This document shows positions 1-9,117 of a DNA stretch of 64,000 nt, piece by piece; within the stretch, counting starts at the first letter, position 1; each line of letters opens with the position of its first letter. Below the pieces are notes generated by a model. It saw nothing but the letters and a program-made list of their open reading frames with translations, did no database searches and was not told where the DNA came from. The translations under genes were made by a program, and so were the position numbers. This stretch comes from Desulfurivibrio alkaliphilus AHT 2 (GTDB lineage Bacteria; Desulfobacterota; Desulfobulbia; Desulfobulbales; Desulfurivibrionaceae): assembly GCF_000092205.1 (NCBI RefSeq), contig NC_014216.1, forward strand, positions 1,803,742-1,867,741, read 5' to 3'.

Positions 1-509
1 CGGGTCATCAGCAAGACCGCCGCCGCCGGCAGCAGGGCCTCGCCCAGGGGAATCCCCAGCGCCCCCAGGGCCACCGCCTTGCCCCGGTGGGCGGCAAAAT
101 AGCGGGCGGCGGCGGTCATGCCCAGATGGGCCACAAAACCCTGGCCGCCAAAGCGGATCAGGACAAAACCGGCAAAGAGCAGCCAGACGCCGGGGGCCAG
201 GCCGATCAGCAGACAGCCCAGGGCCAGCACCACCACCGCCAGGTTAACCGCCCGGTTTAACGGCCAGGTATCGGCCAGGGGGCCAAAACGCAGCAGCAGC
301 AAGGCACTTACCAGGGTGGCGCCACTGTAGAGGCCGCCGTACATGGTATGGGAAAGGTTGAAAGCGTCCCGCAGTTCCTCACCAAAGACCGAAACATAAA
401 AGGTCTGGCCAAAACTGGAGGTGGCCACCGCCGCCAGCGGGAAAAGCGCCAGGCGGGGATGAACGGCAAAAAGGGCGCCAAACCCCTGGAAGAAGTTTTT
501 AATCATCAT
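1..509 (-). CDS. MFS transporter, truncated by the window edge
   Basis: The N-terminal 169 residues of a major facilitator superfamily permease are visible; the C-terminal part lies beyond base 1. The start is the first of two adjacent ATG codons (507-509), preceded by GGCGGGG. The translation shows several hydrophobic helices and the short basic loop RGKAVALG between helices, typical of the first half of an MFS protein. It begins 16 bases after the bioF stop and is probably the last visible gene of the operon with bioB and bioF. The substrate cannot be read from the sequence; a biotin-related role would be guilt by association only. Confidence 0.8.
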   Translation of the reverse strand, partial: MMIKNFFQGFGALFAVHPRLALFPLAAVATSSFGQTFYVSVFGEELRDAFNLSHTMYGGLYSGATLVSALLLLRFGPLADTWPLNRAVNLAVVVLALGCLLIGLAPGVWLLFAGFVLIRFGGQGFVAHLGMTAAARYFAAHRGKAVALGALGIPLGEALLPAAAVLLMT

Positions 510-525
510 GGACCCCGCCGATTCG

Positions 526-1689
526 TCAGCGCTGCAGCAGTTCGGTGGCGATAATCGCGGCGGCGGCGCTCAGGTCTTCAATATCCAGGTGATTGGTCAC
601 CGAAAAGCGCAGGCGGGCCTGGCCGGCGGGCACCGTGGGGGGGCGCACCGCCGTTGCGTAAATCCCGCGCTCCTGCAGCCGCCGGGCAAGGGCCAGGGTG
701 GCCTGGTTTTCGCCCACAACCAGCGGCACAATCTGGGACGGCCCCAGGTCGGCCTCAACCCCGCCGTGGGTCAGGCCGCTTTTAAAGATCTCCACCCGGT
801 GCCACAAATCCTGTCGCAACTGCGGCTCTGCCGCCAGCAATTCGACGGCGGCCAGGGCGGCGGCGGCACTGGCCGGCGGCAGGGCGGTGGAAAAAATAAA
901 ACTGCGAGCCCGGTTGAGCAGAAAGGAAATCAACCGCTGCTCTCCGGCCACATAAGCCCCGTAGCTGCCCAGGGCCTTACCCAGGGTGCCCATCACCAGA
1001 TCCACCCGGTGGGCCAGCCCTTCCGCCGCCAGCAAGCCGGCCCCGTTGTCGCCGAACAGGCCGGTGGCATGGGCCTCGTCCACCAGCAACAGGCAGCCAT
1101 AGCGCTCCTTCAGGGTCACCACGTCAGCCAGGGGGCAGATATCGCCGTCCATGCTGTAGAGGGATTCCACCACAATCAGGGCTTCTTTGGCACCCCGGTG
1201 CCTTTTCAGCAGATCTTCAAGATGATTGCAGTCGTTATGGGCAAAGCGATGCAGCCGGGCCCCGGCCAGGCGGCAACCGTCCTGGATGCTGGCGTGATTG
1301 AGCTTGTCGCTGAAAATCACGTCGTGGCGCCCCACCAAGGCCGGAATCAGCCCGATATTGGCCAGGTACCCGCTGCCGAACAGCAGCGCCGCCTCCTGCT
1401 CCTTGAGCCGAGCCAGGGCAAGTTCCAGCTCCCGGTGCAGCTCGAAATCGCCGCTCATCAGGCGGGCGGCGCCGGCCCCGGTGCCGTAACGGCTCAGGGC
1501 CTCGGCGGCGGCCACCAGCAGCAGAGGGTGGCGGGTTAAGCCAAGATAGTCGTTGGAGGAAAAATCCAGCAGGTCATGAGCCACCGCCTCCAGGCGCACC
1601 CGGCCGCCGTCGGGATGGAGCAGACCGGGCAGTTGCCGCAACCGGCCCTCTTTTTGCTGGCGTTTGAGATAGGCGGCAATATCAACCAT
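526..1689 (-). CDS. bioF: 8-amino-7-oxononanoate synthase (BioF)
   Basis: This cytosolic PLP enzyme condenses pimeloyl-ACP (or pimeloyl-CoA) with alanine, the first dedicated ring-precursor step of biotin synthesis. The 387-residue length matches the alpha-oxoamine synthase family. The PLP lysine is K238 in GTLGKALGSYG, and DEAHATG (D204, H207) stacks on and anchors the cofactor; SSNDYLGL near residue 44 is the usual N-terminal motif. It lies 30 bases after bioB, and the two genes form a biotin pair. bioA, bioC and bioD are not in the window. ATG at 1689 has GAGG nine bases upstream. Confidence 0.96.
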   Translation of the reverse strand: MVDIAAYLKRQQKEGRLRQLPGLLHPDGGRVRLEAVAHDLLDFSSNDYLGLTRHPLLLVAAAEALSRYGTGAGAARLMSGDFELHRELELALARLKEQEAALLFGSGYLANIGLIPALVGRHDVIFSDKLNHASIQDGCRLAGARLHRFAHNDCNHLEDLLKRHRGAKEALIVVESLYSMDGDICPLADVVTLKERYGCLLLVDEAHATGLFGDNGAGLLAAEGLAHRVDLVMGTLGKALGSYGAYVAGEQRLISFLLNRARSFIFSTALPPASAAAALAAVELLAAEPQLRQDLWHRVEIFKSGLTHGGVEADLGPSQIVPLVVGENQATLALARRLQERGIYATAVRPPTVPAGQARLRFSVTNHLDIEDLSAAAAIIATELLQR

Positions 1690-1719
1690 TCAACAAACCT
1701 CACGGGCAATGATCTTCGG

Positions 1720-2643
1720 TTAAGCCCAGAACTGCTGCATTTCCCGGGCAAACTTGCGGTCAGCCTCGACACTGCGCCCCCGCTGGGTGAGATAGCCGCC
1801 GATCATCATGCCGTCGGCCCCGGCCTGAAAAGCGGTGGCCAGGAAATCTTCCAGGGCCGTCTCCCGGCCTCCAGCCAGGCGGATGCAGACCTTGGGCAGT
1901 AGCAGGCGGAAGATAGCAATACTGCGAACAATTTCTCTAATCGGCAAGGGCTCGATGCCGGCCAGGGGGGTGCCCGGCAGGGGAATCAGAAAATTCAGCG
2001 GCACCGAATCCACCGCCAGTTCGCGCAACCTCAAGGCCATCTCGATGCGGTCATCCTCGCTTTCACCCAGCCCGAAAATGCCGCCGGCGCAGACCTCCAG
2101 CCCAGCCTCCTGGGCTGCCTGGATGGTGGCGATCCGGTCGGCAAAGGTGTGGGTGGTGGTAACCTCGGGGAAAAAGCGCTCCGAGGTCTCCAGATTGTGA
2201 TGATAGCGGCACATTCCGGCCGCTTTCAGTCGCACCAGAGCGTCGCGATCCAGGATGCCGAAGGAACCGCAAAGCTTGATCTCCACCCGCCGGGCAATGG
2301 CGGCAAAGCGCTCGGCCACCGCCTCTACCTCGGCCGCCGTCAGCCCCCGGCCGCTGGTCACCATGGAAAAGCGCGAAGCCCCCGCCTCCTTGGCGGCCTC
2401 GGCGGCCGCGACGATCTCGGCGGTATCTTTTAAAGGGTAGATCGGGGCATCGGTCTGATAGTGGGCCGACTGCACGCAATAGCGGCAATCTTCACTGCAC
2501 TTGCCTGATTTGGCGTTGATAATACTGCAAAAAGAAAATGAATCAGACCGGTTGGCCACCTTGACCGCCGTGGCCCGGGCAAGCAGTTCGGCGGTGGAAA
2601 GCTGCCGCCATCGCTCAATCTCCTGCCGGTTCTCTTTGTCCAT
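1720..2643 (-). CDS. bioB: biotin synthase (BioB)
   Basis: A radical SAM enzyme that inserts sulfur into dethiobiotin, the last step of biotin synthesis. The radical SAM motif is C49, C53, C56 (KCSEDCRYC), followed by VQSAHY as in BioB, and the conserved ARLAGGRE-type segment is near the C-terminus (IRLAGGRE). At 307 residues it is slightly shorter than E. coli BioB but complete. The ATG has a strong GGAGGAG six bases upstream. It follows the pcnB-type gene by 20 bases, so it is probably cotranscribed with it and with bioF. Confidence 0.96.
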   Translation of the reverse strand: MDKENRQEIERWRQLSTAELLARATAVKVANRSDSFSFCSIINAKSGKCSEDCRYCVQSAHYQTDAPIYPLKDTAEIVAAAEAAKEAGASRFSMVTSGRGLTAAEVEAVAERFAAIARRVEIKLCGSFGILDRDALVRLKAAGMCRYHHNLETSERFFPEVTTTHTFADRIATIQAAQEAGLEVCAGGIFGLGESEDDRIEMALRLRELAVDSVPLNFLIPLPGTPLAGIEPLPIREIVRSIAIFRLLLPKVCIRLAGGRETALEDFLATAFQAGADGMMIGGYLTQRGRSVEADRKFAREMQQFWA

Positions 2644-2663
2644 GGTACTCCTCCGGTGATTTT

Positions 2664-4064
2664 TTATCCTTTAAGGCCGAAAATCCCGCCCTTGCTCCTG
2701 GCAAAGGCCGGCGCCCGCCCTTCCCGCCGGCCACCGCTGCGGGCTTTTCTTTTTTTGGCCATGGGAGACGGCGCCAGAGGGGTCAGGTCGGGCAACGGCT
2801 CACCGGCCACAGCGGCCCGGTAAAGCTCGTAAAAGGCCAGGCAACGGGGGAAATATCCTTTTTTGGTCAACCAGCGGGGCCACTCGGAGGGGCCGGAGCC
2901 ATCAACCGAGCGGGGATCATGGGTCAACAACAGGGGCAGGTTGGCCAGCAGGACGGCCAATGATTCCTTGGTGTGTCGCTTAATATTGAGGGGGGCCAGC
3001 ACCGCGTCCAGGTCACTGCGCAAGCGGCGGGAAAAACGGTAGGACGAGGCGCGATCCGGGCGGCTGGCCAGCAGTTGGAAGTTGGCCTCGGCCCAGGGCA
3101 GCAGCAGCATGGCAAACAGCACCTCCTCGCCGGGGGCATTGTCGTCGGCCACCGCCCGATCAACCACCGCCAGCAATTGCAGCAGCAGGTCGGTTAACGG
3201 GGTGGGCCGGGTAATCTCCTGGCGCTCCGGTCGCTCGGGGTCGGGGCCGGGCAGAATCTCGCGATAGAAAGGAAAAAGCTCGAAAAAGACCCCGCTGGCC
3301 AGGCCCAACTCCGCCCAGCGGCGGCTGGCGCCGGCCTGCAGATCCTTGCACAGCTCGTCCCGCAGACGGGAATCGGGGCAGAGCCGAAGCTTTTCCACAT
3401 GGCGCAGGATGGCCTGCCAGGTCTCCTCTTCAATGACAAAACCACTGCGGGCGGCATGGCGAATGGCCCGCAGCATCCTTACCGGGTCACGAATCAGCCG
3501 CCGGTCCGGGTCCCCCACCAGGCGTACCAGCCCCAGGCGCAGGTCCTCCACCCCGCCGGTGTAGTCGATCACCGAGAAGTTCTCGATTTCATAGAACAGG
3601 GCGTTGATGGTCAGGTCGCGGCGGAAGGCATCCTCGGCCGGATCACCGAAGGTGTTGTCGGAAGCTAAAGTTTCAATCTCGCCGCCGTTAAGGTCGAATT
3701 CGCTGCGGCAACGGAAGGTGGCCACCTCGATGATCTTGCCGCCGTGGAAAAAGACCTGCACCAGCCGGAAGCGGCGGCCGATGATCCGGCTGTTGCGGAA
3801 GATCTTGCGCAACTGGCCGGGCCGGGCATCGGTGCTGATATCGAAATCCTTGGGCTTTTTCCCCAGCAGCAGATCCCGTACGCCACCGCCCACCAGGTAG
3901 GCCCGAAAGCCTTCGTCACGCAGGCGGTGCATTACCTTGAGGGCCTCACGGTCGATATCGGCGCGAGAAATACAATGTTCGGAACGGGGAATCACCCGGG
4001 GTTCGGGCAATGAAGAATCTTCGCTCATGGGCAATGGATCACGCAAAGCAAGGGCAACGGGCAA
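2664..4064 (-). CDS. pcnB: poly(A) polymerase / tRNA nucleotidyltransferase family protein (PcnB type)
   Basis: A class II nucleotidyltransferase acting on RNA 3' ends. The head domain has GGGVRDLLLG (59-68) and the catalytic DFD aspartates D73 and D75; RRDLTINALF and DPVRMLRAIRHAARSGF follow in the middle. The long N-terminus before the head domain and the basic C-terminal tail (AKKRKARSGGRREG) resemble bacterial PcnB rather than a CCA enzyme, but function cannot be separated from CCA addition by sequence alone. The start chosen is TTG at 4062-4064 because GGAGGAG (4069-4075) lies just upstream. The internal ATG at 4028 has no ribosome binding site. It follows the flavoprotein gene by 19 bases. 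Confidence 0.85.
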   Translation of the reverse strand: MPVALALRDPLPMSEDSSLPEPRVIPRSEHCISRADIDREALKVMHRLRDEGFRAYLVGGGVRDLLLGKKPKDFDISTDARPGQLRKIFRNSRIIGRRFRLVQVFFHGGKIIEVATFRCRSEFDLNGGEIETLASDNTFGDPAEDAFRRDLTINALFYEIENFSVIDYTGGVEDLRLGLVRLVGDPDRRLIRDPVRMLRAIRHAARSGFVIEEETWQAILRHVEKLRLCPDSRLRDELCKDLQAGASRRWAELGLASGVFFELFPFYREILPGPDPERPERQEITRPTPLTDLLLQLLAVVDRAVADDNAPGEEVLFAMLLLPWAEANFQLLASRPDRASSYRFSRRLRSDLDAVLAPLNIKRHTKESLAVLLANLPLLLTHDPRSVDGSGPSEWPRWLTKKGYFPRCLAFYELYRAAVAGEPLPDLTPLAPSPMAKKRKARSGGRREGRAPAFARSKGGIFGLKG

Positions 4065-4083
4065 GAAGCTCCTCCCGCCCGGC

Positions 4084-5052
4084 TTATTTTTGCTCCTTGT
4101 AGACGGATTCCGCCTGGCTGACGAACTGGTCGAAAACCTCCTGAACCGTCAGGATTTCCTTCATCTTCCAGACATTCTCGCCGGAGAAGAAGAGCCCCTC
4201 TTCCAGATCCCCCTCGTAGGCCTTCTGCAGCCGCTCGCTGATGCAGTAAAAGTGATCACACTTTTTCAGGCATTTCCAGCGGCACTTTTTGGCTTTCATC
4301 TCTTCGGCCGCGGCCAGGCGCTGCACAAAGGGGGTCTTCAGGGCCCGACCCGGCAGGCCCACCGGCGAACGGATCAGGGTTACATCTTCCGGCTGGGCCT
4401 TCAACATGGCCTGCTTGAAGTTGTCATCGGCCGAGCACTCTTCGGTGAGCACAAAACGGGTGGCAATCTGCACCCCGTCGGCCCCGTACTTATCCATCAT
4501 CTCCGCCATTTCAAAACCGTTGGTAATACCACCGGCGGCGATCAGCGGCACCTTTTTAACCACTTTGCGAATTTCGGGGAAAAGATCGCGCAGGGCCTGG
4601 TCGGTGCCCAGGTGCCCGCCGGCCTCCTTGGCCTCGACAATGATCGCCGCCGCCCCCAGCTTTTCCGCCAGGCGGGCAAAGGCGGGAGAGGAGACGATGG
4701 AGACGATGGGGGTGTTGGTATCTTTGCCGATTTTAAAAATATCCCGGGAAAAACCGGCCCCGGTAATGATCATGTCCACCCCGGCCTCGATGGAGCCCAT
4801 CACCAGATTATAAAAGTTCTGCATGGCGAACATGATGTTCACCGCAATGACGCCATCGGTTTCACTTTTGGCCTTACGGATATCCGCCTGCAACTCTTCC
4901 ACCGGCAAACCGGAGCCGCCGATGGTGCCGATGCCGCCGCAACGGGCCACGGGCACCGCCAAGGCAGAGGTGGACACGCGAATGGACATACCCCCTTGAA
5001 TCAGGGGCACCGGGGCCGTATAGGGCCCAATTTTAAGAGGAGGAAGCTTCAT
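4084..5052 (-). CDS. nitronate monooxygenase / enoyl-ACP reductase (FabK)-like flavoprotein
   Basis: A 322-residue TIM-barrel FMN protein of the NPD family. Family marks are IQGGMSIRVS near the N-terminus, AKEAGGHLGTD with the conserved histidine, and PLIAAGGITNG before the phosphate-binding GADGVQIATRF. The C-terminal part carries a cysteine-rich stretch (KKCRWKCLKKCDHFYC) not typical of FabK, possibly a metal or Fe-S site; its role is unknown. It is the first gene of the minus-strand run towards bioB. It could act on nitronates or as an unassigned oxidoreductase; the exact substrate is not readable. Confidence 0.8.
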   Translation of the reverse strand: MKLPPLKIGPYTAPVPLIQGGMSIRVSTSALAVPVARCGGIGTIGGSGLPVEELQADIRKAKSETDGVIAVNIMFAMQNFYNLVMGSIEAGVDMIITGAGFSRDIFKIGKDTNTPIVSIVSSPAFARLAEKLGAAAIIVEAKEAGGHLGTDQALRDLFPEIRKVVKKVPLIAAGGITNGFEMAEMMDKYGADGVQIATRFVLTEECSADDNFKQAMLKAQPEDVTLIRSPVGLPGRALKTPFVQRLAAAEEMKAKKCRWKCLKKCDHFYCISERLQKAYEGDLEEGLFFSGENVWKMKEILTVQEVFDQFVSQAESVYKEQK

Positions 5053-5268
5053 CTTGAAAAAACACTCCGAGTGTGGCTGACCGACCGGGAGCCGTCAGCA
5101 ACCTTAGAAAAACCTAAAATAGCGAGGCGATTCTGTTTGCCAATCCAACCACAATTATGATTCAATGTCCCAGTAACAGCAGTAAACGTACAAAAGGTTT
5201 ACCTGACAGTATACCGACGGTGGCGCGAGCGCTGAGGAAAAAAGCCTGCTCAGTCTCTTATGACAAAA

Positions 5269-5296
5269 AGTGCAAAAAGGCAATGATTTTTGCACT
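5269..5296. promoter_or_regulatory. inverted repeat in the leader of the diguanylate cyclase gene
   Basis: AGTGCAAAAA (5269-5278) and TTTTTGCACT (5287-5296) form a perfect 10-bp inverted repeat with an 8-base centre, ending 33 bases before the start codon. It could be an operator for a dimeric regulator or an mRNA hairpin. The rest of the 5053-5329 gap shows no other clear signal. Confidence 0.4.
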
Positions 5297-5329
5297 GAAC
5301 CCCAAAAAAGCCAAGAGGAGTGCGGCGTT

Positions 5330-6280
5330 ATGATTCAGGCCCACCTCCCATTCACCCTGGAGCCGGATTCCCCAGTTAAGATCCTGGCCGTCGATGACGA
5401 CCCGCAGGTATTACAACTGCTGGTAACCGCCGTTGAATCTTTCGGCTTTGAGTGCGAAACCGCCGGCGACGGCGTGGCGGCCCTGAAAAAACTGCAAACC
5501 GGCAATTACTCGCTGGTGATCACCGATCTTACCATGCCCCGCATGGACGGCATGACCCTGCTCAGAAAGGCCAAAAACCTTTACCCCCGCCTGGATATCA
5601 TAGTGGTTACCGGTTACGCGGAAAAATTCAGCTACACCGACGTGATCAAGGCCGGCGCCTGCGATTTTATCGCCAAACCCTTCAACATCGATGAGCTGGA
5701 GGCCAAACTCCACCGGGCCCTGCGGGAGCAGAACATGGTGCGTAAGCTGGAACAGCTCTCCATGCGGGACGCCCTGACCGGGCTGTTCAACCGCCGGGGC
5801 TTCGAGGTCAAGCTCGAGGAAGAGGTGCCCCGGGCCCACCGGCAGAACTACCCGCTTTACGTGATCATCATCGACATGGATAAATTCAAAACATATAATG
5901 ATGAGTTCGGCCACCAGGCCGGTGACCGGGCCCTCCAGGCCATCGGCCGCCTGCTGCTGCGCAACACCCGCGACAATGTCGACTGGTGCTGCCGCCCGGG
6001 GGGCGACGAATTCGCCATCATCATACCCTACACCGATGATCATCAGGCCATGGCCGTGGCCCAGCGTATTCTGGAGCAATACCGCCAGCACCCTTTCGGC
6101 GAGACCACCCTGAGCATCGGTCTGGCCAGCTTCCATCGCCATCCGCAGTACACCATGGGAGAGGATATCGAGCACCTGCTGGTCCGCGCCGATCAGGCCA
6201 TGTACCGCAGCAAACAGGCCGGCGGCGACCGCATCAGTTGCGACCCCTCCTTTACCACCGCAAACTGCCCCCTGACCTGA
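5330..6280 (+). CDS. response regulator with diguanylate cyclase (REC-GGDEF)
   Basis: A two-domain cytosolic signalling protein of 316 residues that should make cyclic di-GMP when phosphorylated. The receiver domain has the acidic DDD pocket near residue 18 and phospho-acceptor D66 in ITDLTMP. The GGDEF domain has an intact GGDEF at 224-228, and DMDKFKTYND supplies the first metal and substrate residues. The canonical inhibitory site (RxxD five residues before GGDEF) is not in register: DNVD is found there. The ATG at 5330 is chosen because AGAGGAG precedes it; an ATG 20 codons upstream lacks such a site. No partner kinase is adjacent. Confidence 0.92.
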   Translation: MIQAHLPFTLEPDSPVKILAVDDDPQVLQLLVTAVESFGFECETAGDGVAALKKLQTGNYSLVITDLTMPRMDGMTLLRKAKNLYPRLDIIVVTGYAEKFSYTDVIKAGACDFIAKPFNIDELEAKLHRALREQNMVRKLEQLSMRDALTGLFNRRGFEVKLEEEVPRAHRQNYPLYVIIIDMDKFKTYNDEFGHQAGDRALQAIGRLLLRNTRDNVDWCCRPGGDEFAIIIPYTDDHQAMAVAQRILEQYRQHPFGETTLSIGLASFHRHPQYTMGEDIEHLLVRADQAMYRSKQAGGDRISCDPSFTTANCPLT

Positions 6281-6361
6281 CCACCCGCTGCTGCGCCAAC
6301 GCTTACCACCGGCGGTTTTGGCAAGAGCACCAAACGGCTTACGGTTTATCAATAAAATAAT

Positions 6362-6390
6362 TTGTATTTACACCTTCCCTCTGGTATATA
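6362..6390 (+). promoter_or_regulatory. candidate promoter for rpsA
   Basis: TTGTAT (6362-6367) and TATATA (6385-6390) are separated by 17 bases and lie 40 bases before the rpsA start. The -10 is good and the -35 weak. AAGGAGG (6414-6420), nine bases before the ATG, is a near-perfect ribosome binding site. Confidence 0.5.
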
Positions 6391-6429
6391 AGCACATCGT
6401 ATTTCCATAATTCAAGGAGGATTGTTTAC

Positions 6430-8136
6430 ATGTCAACCAACACAGACACAACAGCAACCGCAGGTGGTGAATCCTTCGCCGATCTGTTTGAACAGAGCAT
6501 CCGGGTGGCGGATGTGGGCGAAGTGGTCAACGGCGAGGTCATCGCCGTGGGCAAGGATTATGTCCTGGTGGATATCGGGGACAAGGCGGAAGGCGAAATC
6601 GACATCAGCGAATTCCGCAACGAAGAAGGCCAGATCGAGGTCAACGTCGGCGACACCTTCGAGGTGTTCGTGGAAAAACGTGAACCCGAAGGCGGCCTGA
6701 AGCTCTCCCGCGAACGGGCCATCGGCATCAAGGTCTGGGAAGAGATTGCCCGGATCCAGGAAGCCGACGGTACCATCACCGGCCGTATCGACAGCCGGGT
6801 CAAGGGCGGGCTTTCCGTGGACATCGGGGTTCCGGCCTTTCTCCCCTACTCTCAAATCGACCTGCGCCCGGTCCGCGATCTCGACGCGATGATCGGCGAA
6901 AGCTACGACTTTAAAATTCTCAAATACAACCGCCGCCGCAACAACGTGGTTATCTCGCGGCGGGCGATCATGGAAGAAGAGCGCCAGAAGCTGCGCGAGG
7001 AGATGCGCACCAGCCTGGAAGAGGGTCAGGTGCTCACCGGCTCGGTTACCAACATCACCGACTACGGGGTCTTCGTGGACCTGGGCGGCATGGACGGCCT
7101 GTGCCACATCACCGATCTTTCCTGGGGCCGGGTTTCCCATCCTTCCAAGATGTACAAGGTGGGCGATGAAATTCAGGTTAAAATCCTGAAGTACGATAAA
7201 GAAAACGACAAGGTTTCCCTGGGCGTCAAACAACTTAAAAGCGACCCCTGGGAGACCATTCAGCAACGCTACCCAGTGGGCGCCAAAGTGCCCGGCAAGG
7301 TGGTCAGCATTACCGATTACGGCGCCTTTGTTGAGTTGGAAGAAGGCGTCGAGGGCCTGGTTCACATCTCCGAGATGTCCTGGTCGAAAAAATCCCGCCA
7401 CCCGTCCAAAATCGTCAGTGTCGGCGACGAGGTGGAAGTGGCGGTACTCAACGTCGACCCCGAGGCCAAACGGATCTCGCTTGGCATGAAGCAGCTGCAG
7501 CCCAACCCCTGGGATATGGTGGCGGAAAACTACCCCGTGGGCTCCATTATCGAGGGCAAGATCAAGAATATCACCGATTTCGGCATCTTCATCGGTATCG
7601 AAGAAGGAATCGACGGCCTGATCCATGTTTCCGACCTGTCCTGGACCGAGCGCATCAAGCACCCCGGCGAAAAATACGCCAAAGGGGAAACCATCCAGGC
7701 GGTGGTCCTCAAGATCGACAAGGAAAACGAGCGTTTCTCCCTGGGTATCAAACAGCTGCAACCGGACCCCTGGGAGGCGGCGGTGGAGAAATATGCCATC
7801 GGCACCAAGATCAGCGGCAAGATCACCAATGTTACCGACTTCGGCGTCTTTGTCGAGCTGGAGGAAGGAATCGAAGGCCTGGTGCATGTTTCCGAGTTGA
7901 GCAAGGAGAAGGTGGAAACCCCGGTCGGTCTTTACAACGTCGGCGACAACCTGGAAGCCCGGGTGATCAACGTCTCGGCCAAGGACCGCAAGATCGGACT
8001 TTCCATCAAGGCCTTGAGCGATGAGGGCGAAGCGGCCCGCATTGAAGAGTACAAACAGCAGCAGGCCAAAAGCGGACCTTCCACCTTGGGTGATTTGCTC
8101 AAGGAAGAACTGGAAAGCCAGGAAAAGGCTGAATAG
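6430..8136 (+). CDS. rpsA: 30S ribosomal protein S1
   Basis: S1 binds mRNA on the small ribosomal subunit and helps initiation on structured leaders. The 568-residue protein carries six S1 (OB-fold) repeats. The last four are strongly alike, each with a TDYGVFVDL-like strand, a DGL(C/I)H core and a KISLGMKQL-like end, followed by the linker DPWE or NPWD. Length matches the Gram-negative family (about 557). The strong ribosome binding site and own promoter fit high expression. sppA follows 32 bases later. Confidence 0.97.
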   Translation: MSTNTDTTATAGGESFADLFEQSIRVADVGEVVNGEVIAVGKDYVLVDIGDKAEGEIDISEFRNEEGQIEVNVGDTFEVFVEKREPEGGLKLSRERAIGIKVWEEIARIQEADGTITGRIDSRVKGGLSVDIGVPAFLPYSQIDLRPVRDLDAMIGESYDFKILKYNRRRNNVVISRRAIMEEERQKLREEMRTSLEEGQVLTGSVTNITDYGVFVDLGGMDGLCHITDLSWGRVSHPSKMYKVGDEIQVKILKYDKENDKVSLGVKQLKSDPWETIQQRYPVGAKVPGKVVSITDYGAFVELEEGVEGLVHISEMSWSKKSRHPSKIVSVGDEVEVAVLNVDPEAKRISLGMKQLQPNPWDMVAENYPVGSIIEGKIKNITDFGIFIGIEEGIDGLIHVSDLSWTERIKHPGEKYAKGETIQAVVLKIDKENERFSLGIKQLQPDPWEAAVEKYAIGTKISGKITNVTDFGVFVELEEGIEGLVHVSELSKEKVETPVGLYNVGDNLEARVINVSAKDRKIGLSIKALSDEGEAARIEEYKQQQAKSGPSTLGDLLKEELESQEKAE

Positions 8137-8168
8137 TCCTGAGCAAAGCCGCTTGAGGCCTCGTAATC

Positions 8169-9095
8169 ATGGACGAAAAAAGCTCATTCCGGCGAAGACA
8201 CCCCATGCTGTCCGGCTGCCTGATGCTGCTGGTGGCCTTGCTGCTGTTCTGGGCCGGGGTGAGCTTTTTAATCGGTTCATTGTTGAGCGATTCCCCCTTG
8301 GCTCGAACCGCCAGGCACCCGGAAGGGGTTGGGGTCATCGAGGTCCGGGGGGTGATCAGTTCCGCCGACCAGCTCATCGAACAGCTGACCGATTTTCGCC
8401 GCAAGGATAAAATCAAGGCCATTGTGCTGCGGATCGACAGCCCCGGCGGGGCCGTCGGAGCCTCGCAGGAGCTGTTTGAGGAAGTCAAAAGAACCAACCG
8501 GGTCAAACCGGTGGTGGCCTCCATGGGTTCGGTGGCAGCCTCGGGCGGGCTTTACGCCGCCTTGGGGGCAGAGCGGATCATCGCCAACCCCGGCACCCTG
8601 ACCGGCAGCATCGGGGTGATCATAAAGTTTGCCAACCTGGAAGAGTTGCTGCAAAAAATCGGTTATCGCAGCGAAACCATCAAAAGCGGCGAGCTTAAGG
8701 ACACCGGCGCCATGGACCGGCCATTGACTCCCGGCGAAAGGGAGATGCTGGCCGAGATGGTGCATGCGGTGCACCGGCAGTTCGTCGACGATGTGGCCGC
8801 TAGCCGTGATTTACCGGTGGGCCAGGTAGAAGCGTTTGCCGACGGCCGAATTTTTTCCGGGGCCCGAGCCCTGGAGTTGCAACTGGTTGATGCCCTGGGC
8901 AACCTTAACGACGCCGCCATGCTGGCGGCCTCTCTTGGCGGGCTGGACGGTGAGCAGGTTCCTCACCTGATTTACCCGCCCCGCCGGGATTTATCGCTGC
9001 TTACGTTACTGCTGGGCGGCCGGCTGGCCACCCGGCTGGCACCGACTTTCGAGCCGACCCCGGTGCTGGCTTATGAATGGACCATAACACCATAA
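8169..9095 (+). CDS. sppA: signal peptide peptidase SppA (S49 family)
   Basis: A membrane-anchored serine protease that degrades cleaved signal peptides. One N-terminal transmembrane helix (about residues 14-38) is followed by a single S49 domain, so this is the short 36-kDa form. The probable nucleophile is S125 (AASGG) and the general base K172 (IKSGELKD). RIDSPGG at 88-94 is the usual preceding motif. The gene lies between rpsA and the HU/IHF gene. Confidence 0.93.
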   Translation: MDEKSSFRRRHPMLSGCLMLLVALLLFWAGVSFLIGSLLSDSPLARTARHPEGVGVIEVRGVISSADQLIEQLTDFRRKDKIKAIVLRIDSPGGAVGASQELFEEVKRTNRVKPVVASMGSVAASGGLYAALGAERIIANPGTLTGSIGVIIKFANLEELLQKIGYRSETIKSGELKDTGAMDRPLTPGEREMLAEMVHAVHRQFVDDVAASRDLPVGQVEAFADGRIFSGARALELQLVDALGNLNDAAMLAASLGGLDGEQVPHLIYPPRRDLSLLTLLLGGRLATRLAPTFEPTPVLAYEWTITP

Positions 9096-9117
9096 ATCAA
9101 CTGCAAGGATTACAAAC

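Noticed and set aside
508-1539. Long open frame on the plus strand opposite bioF
   Set aside because: It is an antisense shadow of a clear bioF gene in GC-rich DNA, with low-complexity G, Q and H-rich translation and no family motifs.
2664-4064. Calling the nucleotidyltransferase a CCA-adding enzyme
   Set aside because: The long N-terminus and the basic C-terminal tail fit PcnB better, though the two functions cannot be fully separated by sequence.
3937-5160. Long plus-strand frame opposite pcnB and the NPD-like gene
   Set aside because: The minus strand carries two conserved proteins there; the plus frame spans both genes and has no motifs.
6433-7887. Minus-strand frame of 484 codons inside rpsA
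   Set aside because: Its repetitive look is a mirror of the S1 repeats; no start signal or homology is visible.
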